A stretch of 64,000 nt of DNA from Paguma larvata (lineage: Eukaryota; Chordata; Mammalia; Carnivora; Viverridae): assembly GCA_030068075.1 (NCBI GenBank), contig CM057832.1:78462502-78526501 (forward strand). The letters run 5' to 3'. The notes beneath the pieces are model-generated. The model did no database searches. It was not told the origin of the DNA and saw only the letters and a program-made list of their open reading frames with translations. Below, piece by piece: positions 1 through 12,755 of this stretch. The position numbers and the translations under genes were made by a program. Within the stretch, counting starts at the first letter, position 1, and each line of letters begins with the position of its first letter.

Positions 1-144
1 ACAATAACGGTTCCATGGATTTGTAAAAATTAAAATAAAAAAACAACCTCATTTTCAAAATGCCTCTCCATGTACTCTGTACATGCTAATGAGGGACTGA
101 CTGCAAAGTCATCAGGTTCTGATTCCCGGAGTCCCCAGCTCTAA

Positions 145-275
145 GAACTGAGGTTGACCTAAGAGATCACCAAGATTAAGTCACTTCCCCAGGGTCACAT
201 GCATAGCCACCAACAAGCCGTGGCTGGGATGCGTATCCTGATCACTCATGCTCCCACCGCGCTCTGCCTTACAGC
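145..275. mobile_element. MIR-like ancient SINE relic
   Basis: The text 'attaagtcacttccccagg' followed by 'gtcacatgcatag' and 'ggctgggatgcg' follows the MIR-type consensus phrase (gaggttaagtgacttgcccaaggtcacacagct...gctgggattc). It is diverged, as expected for an old mammal-wide SINE. Edges are approximate. Confidence 0.55.
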
Positions 276-417
276 AGCTTTGAATGGATAAAGACAAGCG
301 GGATTTGACAAATAAAATTCCACAGCCAGATTTAAGTCTTTCCCTTGTGAGGATAAAGAGTTTGACCTGAGAAATCACTCATTGATGAAGATAAATCCGT
401 GTCTCGGACAAATCAAA

Positions 418-680
418 ATACTTTAAAATAGTTAGGACCGATGATAGGAAAACTAAAAATAACTTTGAAGTGTATATATAAAATCTTTATAAATAAATAT
501 ATGTAAATATTATAGAATTATAAATATATTTTAATTGTTATAAAATGTATTTTAAAAAACAATATGTAAAATTAAAAGCAATTGTAATATACAAACATGA
601 ATACAACGTAAAACGGTAATATACAAAATAGAATATATTATGTATTATAAATATAAATATAGAAATATGAATGTATATTT
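418..680. repeat. AT-rich low-complexity block
   Basis: The block is almost entirely A and T, with many overlapping tata/aaat words and no clean repeat unit. It lies directly beside the A-rich end of the antisense SINE that follows. No gene or promoter is inferred from it. Confidence 0.7.
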
Positions 681-685
681 ATATT

Positions 686-892
686 TTTCAATGTTTATTC
701 ATTTTGAGAGAGAGAAAGGTGAGCAGGGGAAAGGGGCAGAGAGAGAGAGAGAGAGAGTGAGAGAGAGAGAATCTTAAGCAGGCTCCACACACAGCGCAGA
801 GCCTGATGCAAGGATCAATCCCACGACCCTGGGATCATAACCTGAGCAAAAATCAAAAGTCAGACACTCCAGCTGAGCCACTCAGATGTCCC
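686..892 (-). mobile_element. Felid tRNA-derived SINE, antisense, diverged
   Basis: The order is T-rich tail complement, a gagaga-rich middle, 'caggctccacacacagcgca', then 'gagccactcagatgtccc', the diverged complement of the tRNA-like head. The flanks 'tatttatat' and 'tatttgtata' may be a target-site duplication. The internal (GA)n run at about 738-772 belongs to the SINE. Confidence 0.85.
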
Positions 893-935
893 TATTTGTA
901 TATATCTTAAACTTCATTTATCTATGTATTTATTC

Positions 936-985
936 ATATCTATCTATCTATCTAGAGAGAAAGAGAGAGAGAGGGAGGGAGGGAA
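936..985. repeat. Compound microsatellite (TATC)n / (GA)n / (GGGA)n
   Basis: About four TATC units run straight into a GA tract and then GGGA repeats. It is a simple compound microsatellite in unique intronic sequence. Confidence 0.85.
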
Positions 986-1954
986 GGCAGGCGGGTGGGG
1001 CGGAGAAAGGGCACTGGCTTCCTTAGTAGTGAATCCTGATGTGGGAATTCTACTACAAATACAACTACAGCTCCATATCCATCCTCGCCCTCTTCTCAAT
1101 ATCTTTGTCTTCCAAGGCAAAAGAGGCAAACGAAATAGAAATTAGCCTCTGAGTCTATGATATTTATGTCACAAAAATTCCACATTTCTACATAACACAA
1201 AATGTTTCCATTTCACGGCTCAGCCTATTTCTTTGGCTCCTGACAAAGAACAGTTCAGGAATGAGTAAGGTAAACAGAATTAAGGGCATAAAGGAGGACT
1301 TCCCCTCGCCCCAGCTCCTCATTTACTTGGTAGAGAACAAAGTTGCGTTTCCCATGGGACCAGCTTCCCTGAATACAGAAACCCGCCCTGACCACAAGTG
1401 GTGCACCCACACTGTTACACAGATACTCCTTTCCAACGAATGACTCATCATCTTAAACATCCTGGCTCTTGCAGAGTGTGTCACTCTCCTGGTTTTGTTA
1501 ATCATGATTTTTTTCTTTCATTTTCTCCTTCTCTGAGTGAAGTTTCTCCTATCATTATCTCTTCACGACATACAGCAGTTTTAGAGGGCCGGCACTATTA
1601 TAGTTCTGTTTCTCCGTGGATGGAGGCAGTCAAGTCCCTGAGAATATGTACCTGGCTTTTAAATGTTTATGTTACCAGCTATGGACACAGCTATTACTTT
1701 CAGACAGATGGCTGATCCTTGACTGTAAGTAGGATACTTTTCAAATAGGGACCTACATCCTCATTCAATTTTTCAGCAGTCTGTTAGGCTTGATGAAATA
1801 GATATACTTTTATTAAGATCAGGATGATTACAATGCACTTATAGCACTACAAAGAAGAAAAAGATCATTCAGCACCCCTAAAATCAGTCACAGAGTATGA
1901 AGAGCTTCAGGGTTCACTCGGAGCATAGGGACTTTGGGTCTCTCAGGCTAAGCC

Positions 1955-2125
1955 AGTGGCTGATGTATAACTTTAGCACGGTGCTTAACCTCTGTAAGCC
2001 CCGGCTTTTTATTTGGATAATGAAATTTTATAATACCCGCCTTAGAGAGTTCCTGGGAATATTTCATGAAATGGTACTTGTGAAAGCATTCTGTGAACTA
2101 TAGAATTCTTCATAAATATGATATA
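1955..2125 (+). mobile_element. MIR relic
   Basis: 'gtgcttaacctctgtaagcc', 'ggataatgaaat', 'ataatacccgccttagagagtt' and a closing 'ttcataaatatga' occur in the order of the MIR consensus (cttaacctctgtgcctcag ... ataatagtacctacctcatagggtt ... caataaatg). The copy is strongly diverged. Confidence 0.65.
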
Positions 2126-2510
2126 TTATTGCCAAGCAGTGATTAGCTGCTTTATGATGAGGAAACAATTTTCCAAAGAAACATGGAAATATATTTTAAG
2201 TGGTTTATGAAAATGCCCATGAGATTAACAGTCTTATATATATTCATATTAACTTCTACATAAAAAATTTTGAATGTGTTTAAGTATAATTTACACAGTA
2301 TGACCTATTGATAAAAAATGAGTTTCATTTATAATTGTAAAGCATAACTTACTGAATTGTTTCCCAAACTGGTGATAAAAATATAATTTAACTTTATGTT
2401 AAGTAGTGTGTGATTTAAGTTGTAGAGGCTATAAAGCGAATTTTAGTATAAATAATCTCAGGGCACAAAGAATTCTCCCCCAGTGATGATTTATTAAAAA
2501 TGAGAAATTG

Positions 2511-2711
2511 GGGCCCAGTCGGTTAAGTGTCTGACTTCGGCTCAGATCATGATCTCACCGTTTATGAGTTCGAGCCCCGCATTGCGCTCTCTGCTGACAT
2601 CTCAGAGCCTGGAGCCTGCTTGGGATTCTGTGTCTCCCTCTGTCCGCCCTCCCCTGCTCGCGCTCTGTCTTTGTCTCTCTCTCAAAAACAAACATTAAAA
2701 CAAATTTTTTT
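2511..2711 (+). mobile_element. Felid tRNA-derived SINE, sense, head-deleted
   Basis: It runs from 'gggcccagtcggttaagtgt' through 'gagttcgagccccgc' and 'ctcagagcctggagcctgct' to a CT-rich middle and an A-rich tail. The 'ctgggtggct' part of the tRNA-like head is missing. Flanking 'aatgagaaattg' (2499-2510) and 'aatgaggaatcg' (2712-2723) form a 12-bp target-site duplication with two mismatches. Confidence 0.93.
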
Positions 2712-3688
2712 AATGAGGAATCGACATTCCCATAGAAACCAGGTTCAAAAATAGAAGGAAGAAGGGACGTGTTGTAGGTGAGGTAGTACCAGAACAGACC
2801 TGGACTACTGAGTATTTACAGTGGAAATTGACAATGAGTGATTATCAATTTTGACATGAAAACCAATAATTATAATACCGTATGACTCTTCCCCTAATGG
2901 AAGTATGGGCAAGGCATGGAAGTGGAATAGTAGTTGTAGTGATTCATTATGTTTGGCAGTGGGCAGCTGAGCCCATTAGAGAATACAATATTTTGTACAG
3001 AGTTGGAAGAATGAAGAGGCAGAAGCCAGAACCTAGCATTTCCAGACAAATGGGACAGCATATTCAAAGGCTGAGAAGTGTGGAATAACATGATGCATTA
3101 CGGGAACAATCAATAATTTAATTTACTGTCGCACAATATGTTCAAAGATTTGGAGGGAAATTGAGAGATTTGAATAAAGATACCTCCAAAGCCGTTTCCT
3201 AAAGGCTTTAATTACTGAACTGACATGATCATGCTGGGGATGGAAGCCACAGAAGGGCACTAACCAAGGGGTGTTCTAATTGATTCTTTTAGGAAGAACA
3301 TGCTGGTGGCGGCATGCTCTGGAGGAAGTTGGCTTTGTGATGTTTCTCTGGCATTATTTTTACTTTATAGGTCAACTGCAACTCTAAATATCAGAGACTA
3401 CAATATATTTATTGTCAAGCATTAGAATAATAACAAGGAACATTTAGGAAGGATTGGTCCTGTGTTTCTCAAACTCCGGTCACTTTTGTGATACATCCTG
3501 ATTTTTCTCTGATCTGCAAATGATTTTTATTCTAATTGATTAAATATTTTTAATGGGCCCATTTTTTCCCAACTCCAAAAGGGAAAATGTATGTCCCCAA
3601 GGAATAGCATTTGTTAAGGTACAGGTTTAGCCATTGTATATACATTGTATATTAACATACACCCAACTATTAAAAGTGCCCATCAAGG

Positions 3689-3903
3689 AGTACCTGGGTG
3701 GCTTAGTTAAATGTCCGACTTCGGTTCAGGTCATGATCTTGTGGTTCATGAGTTCAAGCCCCACTTTGGGCTCTGTGCTGATAGCTCAAGCCTAGAGCCT
3801 GCTTTGGATTCTATGTCCCCTTCTTTCTGTCCCTCCCCCATTCACACTCTGTCTCTCTCTCCCTCTCAAAAATAAATAAACATTAAAAAAAAATTTTTTA
3901 ACA
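3689..3903 (+). mobile_element. Felid tRNA-derived SINE, sense
   Basis: A full-length copy with head 'tacctgggtggcttagtta', 'ggctctgtgctgatagctca', a CT-rich middle, and 'aaataaataaacatt' plus an A-tail. The target-site duplication 'cccatcaagg' is exact at 3679-3688 and 3904-3913. Confidence 0.95.
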
Positions 3904-4019
3904 CCCATCAAGGTCTCACCCTAAAATCCCCCTTTAGGAAACACAGGTCCATCTGCCTCTGTCGTCTTACAGGTGAGGAACTGATAGGCAAGTAAGTCAA
4001 ATGATATGCCTAAGTCCCC

Positions 4020-4345
4020 TATGTATGTCTATGATGTCCCAAAACTAGTTCTAGGTGCTGAGGTGACAGAAGTCACAAAAGAGAATCACTGTCCTCAAGA
4101 ACTCATATTCTGGTGGGGGACACAAACAAAAGACAAATAATGACATAAGGACATAGTATACTGCCAGGTGACATCAAGTACTGTGTGGAATACAGAGGTA
4201 AGTAAAGGAATAGAGAAACACATTGGGTGCCTGTCGACAGCTGGTCAAGGAAAGCCTCTTAGTAGTCCCCTATGTGTTCTGAGGGTGGCACCGTCCAGGT
4301 AGAAGAAATAGGAGCAAAGGCACCTGGGCGAGAACTTGCCGGACA
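4020..4345 (+). mobile_element. Ancient mammalian interspersed repeat relic, family unassigned
   Basis: The text 'ctaggtgctgaggtgacag', 'tcatattctggtggggga', 'ggtcaaggaaagcctctta' and 'ggagcaaaggcacctgggcg' follows, in order, a widespread old mammalian repeat I recall as an L2-like or other LINE-derived family. Related text occurs at 24610-24910, 39500-40330 and 51900-53400. The exact family is not assigned. Confidence 0.5.
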
Positions 4346-5741
4346 CACCTGAGGAAAAGCCAGAAATTGCAAGGAATGCTGCCATGGAAGCTTTGTTCTT
4401 AGGACCCCCACTCCCTCCCCTGCAGCCCCATCCCACAGACCCTCTTCCTATACCAAGGGTCAACCAGCACACACCAATGCCAATCCTGCTACCTGTTTTA
4501 GAGGAACACAGCCCTGCTCGTTGGTTGGCATCTCCCCTATGGCAGCTCTGCTGGTACAACTGCAGAGTTAAATGGTACCACAGAGAGCCTCGATTATTAG
4601 CCATCTGACCCCTTACAGAAAATGTTTGCTAGTTCCCACTCTACATCATGCTCTTTTTGTGGCTGTTGTTGTCTAATATGGACATCACAGAAAAAAAAAT
4701 TGCCTTGGACATCTTTATAACAGTGAAATAGGCATTATTTTTCATGTCGAAATCTAGTTGCTGCTTGTAGAAAATCTGATTTCCATTTTTAAAATTGATT
4801 TAGGAACCAGTGGAAAGTTTTTAGTGTATTCTATTTGAGCGTGATTTTTTTCTTTAATGATGAATTAAGAGAATAAGCTACTCTGCCACTACATAAAGAA
4901 CAACCACAGTTAGCATTACCCTTGTGGTTTCTTCTTGTTAGTATTCAAATTATATTCTCCGTAAACTACATCTGAAACAGGCTATAAATATACCCTGTCA
5001 GGAGTTGCGTTGTTGGGTGATGCACAAGAGATTCTGAAAAGATTCATATGGACAGTGTGGACCAGAGCTACAAGTCTCTGTGGAACTAATTACCTTCTCA
5101 AATCAAAGGGTCCTGAAGATGATCTGTGGCCTCTTGTGAAAGCATCTCTGTGCCGACTTTACCTGGGGCTTCGCTTTCTCTTAAACAAAAGTGCTTGTGG
5201 TTCTAGAGATCATGTTTTTGTCTTCGGTATAAAGTTCATGGAAGATGCCACATACTCTGGTCCCTATCAAACATTTCCCTTTATAAAGGAAAAGTCAGCA
5301 AGAAGAAAAAAGAAGTAAGACTAGAGAGAATAGAGTTAAGAAAAATACAAGGGCAGTGTTTAAAAGGCTCAGTATGAATGCGAGGGAATTCAAGATTTAA
5401 AGTAAGTCAGATAAAGGTTTAAAGTAGCATCTGATGTTGAAGGGGGTTGAAGAAAGCTGAATTTTTTAAATATTTCTTACATTGGAGGGATCGTCTATAA
5501 CCAATTCATTTAGTTACACAGATAGTCTACAGCCTACTAGCTCCTTGTCTCTCAGGTCTTTGCCTGCCCACCAACCCTCCTCCTTCTCTTCTCACCCCGC
5601 TTCTCTCCTCCCATTTCTTGTCTTTCTCCTTTTCTTCTCTGATCCCTTCCTTCCCCTGCCACCTTTAAGCTCTAGAAGACTCATCCACCACGTAATAGAA
5701 ATTTTCTTTGTAACTATTTCCAACTGAGCCCTCTGTATTTT

Positions 5742-5766
5742 CTTTCTTTTTTAATGTTTACTTATT

Positions 5767-5818
<52 letters not shown>

Positions 5819-5983
5819 ACAGCAGGACTGTAGGGCAGAGAGAGAAGGAGACATAGAATCCAAAGTGGGCTCCAGGCTCTGAGCTGTCAGCACAGAGCCC
5901 GGTGAAGGGCTTGAACTCATGTACCATGACCTCATGACTTGAGCCAAAGTCAGATGCTTCACCAACTGAGCCACCCAGGCGCC
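5742..5983 (-). mobile_element. Felid SINE, antisense, with expanded (GA)n
   Basis: It begins with the T-rich tail complement, contains a 47-nt uninterrupted GA run (5770-5816) where the SINE normally has a short CT-rich stretch, and ends at 'gccacccaggcgccc'. The target-site duplication is 'cctctgtatttt' (5730-5741) and 'cctctatatttt' (5984-5995). The expanded GA run is a likely length polymorphism. Confidence 0.94.
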
Positions 5984-5995
5984 CCTCTATATTTT

Positions 5996-6089
5996 TTAAA
6001 GTAATCTCTACACCCAACATGGGTATCAAACTCAATACCCCCAAGATCAAGAGTCATCTACTCTACTGAGTGAGCCAGCCAAGTGCCCT
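5996..6089 (-). mobile_element. Older carnivore SINE fragment (head half), antisense
   Basis: 'taaagtaatctctacacccaa', 'agatcaagagtcatctactct' and 'tgagtgagccagccaagtgccc' match the complement of an older carnivore SINE subfamily. Only the tRNA-like head half is present. It abuts the younger SINE upstream. Confidence 0.8.
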
Positions 6090-7044
6090 CTCTTTTGACT
6101 GAATTCGTTCTAAGCCACTTCCTGAACTACTCTTCCCAGTGACTTCCTGTTATCTTAAGCTTAACAGTTGAAATTTAAAAAATCTGGAAATCTCCTGTCC
6201 ACCAAGAATATAGTTTTATGACTAAAAATATATGGTTAGAGGAGAAAACATTGGAAAATCTAGAAAAACAAAACGAAAATAAAAATTAGTCAGCTTCCCT
6301 TTTAGTGTATTTCCTACCTATCATGTCTGTCTGTATTTAAAATTTATATTCTTCACTTCCTATTTTACGCCAGCTTGTATCACACAAGAATGTGAAAATA
6401 TGTATTTCTCTAGGTAATTAGTCTTCTGAAACTTGATTATGATCATCATCGGTTAGCGTGAGCCATAGTTTAATTAGCCTCCCATTGCTGAACTTTTGTT
6501 TCTAATTTTTCTGTATCATAACTAAAGATGTAGTGAACATCTCTGTGGGCTTGCATCTCTGGTGATTCCCTGGGAATAAAATGCATGGGACTGTTACCTC
6601 TGCGTGAGAGGAGAGGGTGCCCATTACTAAGGCTGTCACTCCATACTATTCTGTAGCTCAACTCCTGAAGACAAGCGAAGGGATTTCTCCATCACGCTTT
6701 TAACGCTCAAGCTCAGTCTGATGTTTCACTTGTGCGCCCTGCTCATCGCACTGCTTCCTCAGTTGAAAGTCATTAAGTAGTTGACTCTTGTGTCTAGGGG
6801 AATCGTGGTATGTGACAGGCCAGAGTTTGAAGGAGATTAGTCCTGGAAAGAGCAGAGAGTGAGGATAAAGATAAATATTCTGTTCAAGTTCAGAATAAGT
6901 CATCCAGTTCACACTGTGACTCCCAGTGAATGTTCTCTTGACAGGTACTAGGTATTTTCAGGGAAATAAAAGATCAAAGTGGCACTGCCCTCACAGGTTT
7001 AGAGTCCATATTGTTGACCATAAATATCAACTCTCTGCTCTGAC

Positions 7045-7199
7045 CTCTTTTTTTTTTTAATGTTTATTTTTGAGAGAGAGAGAGCACATGCAAAAGAGAG
7101 CACACAAGAGCTGAGGAGGGGCAGAGAGAGGGAGAGAATCCCAAGCAGACTCCACACTGTCAGTGCAGAGCCTGACTCAGGACTCGATACCAAGAGCCC
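7045..7199 (-). mobile_element. Felid SINE, antisense, head-truncated
   Basis: It has the T-run, 'aatgtttatttttgagagag', 'gaggaggggcagagag' and 'cagtgcagagcctgactca'. It stops at 'gatac' before the usual tRNA-like head. The exact flanking duplication 'ctctgctctgac' (7033-7044 and 7200-7211) shows it inserted in this shortened form rather than being cut later. Confidence 0.92.
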
Positions 7200-8029
7200 C
7201 TCTGCTCTGACTTCTCTTTGTGAGAGGAGATAAGTCCTTTGGAGATGAAATGCTTATATATTTACTTTTTAAAAAGTATTTCTGCCTCGTTGAAATCGGA
7301 GCTCTTTTCTCTCCCAATTTGTTCACTGATCTAGTTAAGAACTACTGTTATGTAAAAAATTTCACTCTTGGATGACGTTTGAAAGAGGCCTTTTTGTGTG
7401 AGCCGGAAGCTCCCAGTTGGGTCACCCCAGGTAAACACCATCCTGCCTTCAGTCTGCTTCCATGCACTGGAATGGTCCTGGCTCATCTCTTTTTCATAGG
7501 AAACAAGAGAGTGTAGGTTTCCAGTCACACATTTGCAATTGTAAGGGAGGGGCCAAGGATGAGAAGTGTGATCAGACAAGTCTTATCATTTCATTGACAT
7601 TTTAGAAGTTGTGGAAAGACACTGACAAAGTCCAAGTTTATTCTACTTGGGCTCCCATTCAGGGACCAAACTCTTCCTTTGAAACATTCAGGTTTTTAGC
7701 AGTTCCTCTTTAAAGAAATGCTATCATTCCATTCTTTGGGGAGGAATGAACAATGCCTCTTGTGTGTTCGAACCACTCAGAGCATTAATACACTGTTTCT
7801 TTAGAAGGATTTGCTTTCCCAAGTTGAACTTTTCAGAACTCAGAACACCTTATCACACTTTCAGAAAGCTTCTCTCTGAAAATGGAAAAAGCCAGGGGGG
7901 GAGAGCCTGTCAGGACTTGTGCCAGTTAAATCCGATCTCTCAGGGGATTTGTTTTCCTTCTGGCGTCAGATTAGATGTTCAAATCAAGCAGTATTTGAGG
8001 ACTGCAAGGGAATGTCCATGGGATTCTTA

Positions 8030-8075
8030 GTGAGGCTAATCCCAAAGCGGCACATTCCAAGGGGCTAATCTGCCC
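8030..8075. promoter_or_regulatory. Candidate regulatory block with paired OTX/CRX-like motifs
   Basis: Two copies of 'ggctaatc' lie 29 bp apart (8034-8041 and 8063-8070) in repeat-free intronic sequence. The first reads ggctaatccc and so contains TAATCC, the core bound by OTX/CRX/PITX homeoproteins. No conservation data were available; this is a motif-level suggestion only. Confidence 0.2.
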
Positions 8076-10324
8076 AAGTTCATTGCTTACTTGAAACGTC
8101 TCTTGGGGGAAGAGCTGGGCAAGTGACTTTTTTTCCAGTGGGCGGTCATAAGAGCATTATTAACGGGATGACCAGCCCCAGACGCAGCAAAATGAAAGCA
8201 ACAGGCGCTGCTCGTGAGACTGTCTCTGCCACCACCCAAGAGTCAGTGTTCAGGTAAAATGATTTTAGCTCGTTTTCTTCTTGTTCAGCCTCCCAGGGGT
8301 GGATGGAGGGAGGGGGGTGCCTGCAGGAAGACCAAAGGAATGCCCAGGGAGATGCTGAAGGAAAGCAAAAGTCAAAAATGAACCTCGGCACTCAGTACCT
8401 TTGGGTCTTTGGGGTTTTGTTCTGATCAGGACAGAGTGTACGTTTGAAACAGGAGAGTCTCAAAAGAAGGAACATAGTGACATTTCACCTGTAATTTGTT
8501 CCTTTAAAGTTAGTGGATTTTTTTTTTTTCCTAATCTTGTGATTACTGGTCTGGGTTGTTGTTGTTCTGTTAAGTTATCCTGCTAAAGAGTGGATTGCGG
8601 TAGCACTTTCAAGACCTTCAGGAGACAGATTTAGTACATACTCAATGTATATGTTGTAAACCATTCCTGCCTAGAGAAGCTCTTGATTCTGGAGCTGGTG
8701 GGGAGTCGGGAGTAAGAAGCATCAGAGCAATTTGGGGAATTAATGTTTATAGCAGAGTCTTTGTGAAAAATAATTGAAACCTGCCTAAATGAAATTACTT
8801 AATCTTTTTCTTCTTTCGAAGCTAGTGTTTACAGCTTTTGTTTGTTTGTTTCTATCTTTTTTATCCTTTATTGACTGTACATTTTACTTTCAAAGTTTGT
8901 ACTTTATTCTTTGAGGGTAATCATTATACTTTGTTCAAAATGTGAATGTCCTCATTTTTGTTTTCAGTACAGTTTCCTTTAATTATTAGCCTTTGAAGCC
9001 ACTTCCCTATTACACATCACACATGACTGATAATGCAGAAAGACAAGAAAGAAAATAGCCCTTCACAAGCTCAGTCATGGTGATGTGGCCATTCTACCTT
9101 TAGAAAAGAATGTACAAAGTGGTTTTCTAAGGTCTCATAGAAGCCGTATTTCCAAGAGTACATGAGACTTCCGAAGGATATTTAAAAAGAAAGATTTTAG
9201 AGGGTACTGTCCATTGAAATTTTGCATTCGAAGAGAATGAAAGGGTCAATGAGAAACGTGGCATGTCAAAACTATTTCATGCTTTGTAACAACAAGGATA
9301 GCCATTCTGAGCTAACTAACTTAGATACTGAAGCCAAATATGAAACTCACACAGAGCAGTTCAAAGCCTTGGGACAAAAGAAAAGGGAATTAGTTTAGGG
9401 AACAAGTTAAACCATGATTATACTTCAAATTTGCCTTCTCCAAGAAAATAACTTTAAAAATCTAAGATCTACCCACACTGAAGACCTGAATAAAAGCACA
9501 ATAGAGCAAAGCCCACAGTAGAGCAAAGTCAATTATGCAGATACTTTGTAGAATTCCTAATTCATGTGTTTTACATGTACTCTTTCTATTATGTATTGTA
9601 TGTTTCTTCTCAAAAAAGAGAGAATCCAATTCAATTATGAATGTTGGAGAGATTTTTTTTATATTACATTTCTGCCCCGCCCCCCAATTTTCCATGACTT
9701 TACAAGAGAAATGGTTAATCTGCTAGTAATAAACTGGAAACTGATCTTCATTCCTTTAGCTAACAGTGAGGTAGGTTTTTCACCTTTGAAAAAAGGTAAT
9801 TAAGGTGATAAACTGCAATAAGTCAAGTTACTTTATTTTTAGAAACTAACTAGAGTTGGCAACTCTCTATGTAGTAATTCTGAGTAGAACTTCCAGGGCC
9901 ATCCAAGTTGTAACTGGAATCCATGAGTGAGAGAAATAATCAGAGTGTCCTTGAAAAGTCTAATTCATCTGCCATGGCCCCCCCTCTTCTCAAGCTGGGA
10001 ATCCTGCTGTAATTACATTTATTTGTTAGAGAATCATGTGTTATAATGATCCTCCTTCTTTTACTTCTTGCTCCTATTACACGGTCTTCCTAATCTCCCA
10101 ACCCAGTCCTTTATCCTAACGAGAGAAGGTAGAACAGTGTTTATTACTGTATGTGTGAGGACAGAAAGAGAGAAAGATCCAAGTATGAGCTGGTTCTAAG
10201 GCATACCTCTAGAAGTCCAACACTGTCCAAATACCAAGGCACTTCCAGGCATGCCCAAATGGCACTGCTCAGATCAAGGGTATTTAGTATCAATAATATG
10301 TAATTTGGAGAGGCTGTTGAGCAG

Positions 10325-10535
10325 ACTGGGTAAGAAGAGTATGAACTCTGGAGTCAGACTGTCCAAGTTCAAACTCTGGCTTTAAACCGTACTTGGTGCA
10401 TCTCTCTGCCTCAGTTTCTCCTGAAATGGATATAATAGTGGTACGTCCCTCATGGGATTCTTACGAGGATCTATGGAGCTAACACATGTATGGCACAATT
10501 CCAGACACATGGTCAGCCCTTCATAATGTTAAGCA
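10325..10535 (+). mobile_element. MIR element, well preserved
   Basis: It contains 'ctctggagtcagactgtcca', 'tctctctgcctcagtttctc', 'tgaaatggatataatagtgg' and 'catgggattcttacgagga' in MIR order, ending near 'cagcccttcataatgtt'. It is one of the clearest MIR copies in the window. Confidence 0.85.
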
Positions 10536-12620
10536 TCGAGTGCCTACTGAGTTCCAGGTGCTCCCCCTGAATCATGTGCTTTGGTAAATACAACAATGCT
10601 ATATAGAATTGTTGAAGTAGCTGCAGTTACCTTCATGTTATAGAAAAGACTTAATAGTGCTCTTGTCTGAACCTGCATCAGAACTTTTAGTACCAGAACC
10701 AACCCAGGGGTCCCTTTTCTTGAAGTGAAACATGGAACCCAAATAATAATAATAACAACGCAGTGTGTCAGCTATTACGGACTCTGTCCATGCTGTAGAG
10801 TCCAACTTATGCAATTTTTTCTAACAGCAAACCTCACACAGTATCTGTGATACTGTCATTCCTTCTTTCTCTTGGGGGGGTGTTAATTAGCATTCCCCCA
10901 AATCTGCAGATACTTCCCCAAAAGGTCCTTCTGAATTCTAGTCAAAGTGGTCCACAAAGAAGAAAGGAGAGTACACTCTCCCTTTCCCTGAGGTGTAGGG
11001 GAAGTTGGTTTCAAATGTCCAGTAAGGAATATTTTTACCGTCTGTCTGCCAAGAGATGTTATCAATGAAAGTATTCAGTGTCTAGGAAAAATCACAGCCT
11101 CTGAGTAGTTTAACTTACAGTCTTTTCACAAAGATAAAGCCTAGTTATCTACGCCATTCAGCTCATTTCTGTTGCAAAGATGCAGCCACTCACTAGCTTT
11201 TCCTATATATTTGAGAAGAAAAATTTCTGTGAACAGACAGACGCTGGGGCTTTTCTCTTGCCCAGCTGACAAACAGAACTGCAAATGTGACCTTCGTGAT
11301 GTGAAGGTGCAGAGGGCCACCTGGACCTGGGGATCTCTGAGATAGGATGGGTGCTCCTCTCCATGTAGACAGTGCATAAACACTGAGAAATGGTTTGACC
11401 CAAATGTGACCATGACTGAAACAGGATGCATCTCCTTTGTACCCCATAGGCAACCCCCCTATGTCGCCACTTTCATAGTGTGCTTTGTCATATGAGGTAG
11501 CCACGGCCTTCAGTGCTGCATGCTTACATAGACTTCGTCATGAGAGAGGAGGGAGATGGGAGACTACGGGCTGAGAGTAAACCAGACTTCACATAGTTTA
11601 TACAGATATCTGGGTCCTTGGCAGAGTCAGTATCAATTATGGCCAACACATGGTGGCTCATAACAGTCAACACTGGTCACTAAAGCTAAGTAAATCACTA
11701 AGTCACACTTTGGACCTGTATATTTCAAGAGTATGAATTTGGTCCTGATACTGTGTTAGAGAAAAGATGATGCCATGTAGAAATAACATTACAGGATGCT
11801 CTGAGAACTTCCATCTTAAATGCTTAGAGAAGGAATCTTCTGAGTAGCTTGTTGGATCTCATGGGATACTCCTCTACTATTTCCAAGGCTGGTAAAGAGC
11901 TGCAGGAGGGACACTGTGCTTGGGAACAAAGATGGCATAGTTTTCTGGAACTTCCTTTATCCTTCTGGGAGCCCAGTCTCAGTGGCCGGACTTCTGGGTG
12001 GACAGTCCCAACAATGCCCATTCTAAGAAGCTGTATTACCTGTACTTAAAGACATGTGGAAATAAAAAGAAAAGAAAAAGTGCTATCTCTCTTCCTTCCA
12101 AAGGCATTACCTGTGAAATTTCCAACTGTGAGAAAGACATTTATCTTCCTTAAGTTTCCATTTCCTTTTTTCTCTTCTGTATTAGAGCGCTGCTAATTTA
12201 GATTTTAGGGGAAACATCATGATGGATTAGGGCTCTTGAGCTATAGGATTCTCTTACCATTTCTCTTTTATTCTATAAGGAACATAGAATGGAAGTGTTA
12301 GCCATGAGAACCTCATACTTATTTACCTATATTTCTTCCCATCACTCAATATTTGTTATGTACAGGAATATAAGCTCTGTGTTTTCCATTATCTCCATCA
12401 ATAGCATTGTTTTTCTGTTCTTCAAAAAAACATTAAGAATCTCTATAGGATTCCATCACTAACATTTTTCATTGTCCTTTTCTTTGACTCAATATTATAA
12501 TGTTAACCTAATAAATCATTGCTTTTGTTATGTGCAGGGTTTGTATTTGAAGTAACTACAATTTCAATTCAGTTTATGAATACTAGTCTATTATGTGATT
12601 ATGAAAATTTTGCTTCCTAG

Positions 12621-12755
<135 letters not shown>

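Noticed and set aside
4245..4608. Overlapping ORFs of 119 and 90 codons on opposite strands
   Set aside because: They overlap an ancient repeat relic and GC-richer unique sequence; no splice sites or recognisable domains support coding.
11141..11504. Three overlapping antisense ORFs of 66-103 codons
   Set aside because: Overlap in several frames without similarity to any protein I know is typical of chance ORFs in moderately GC-rich intron.
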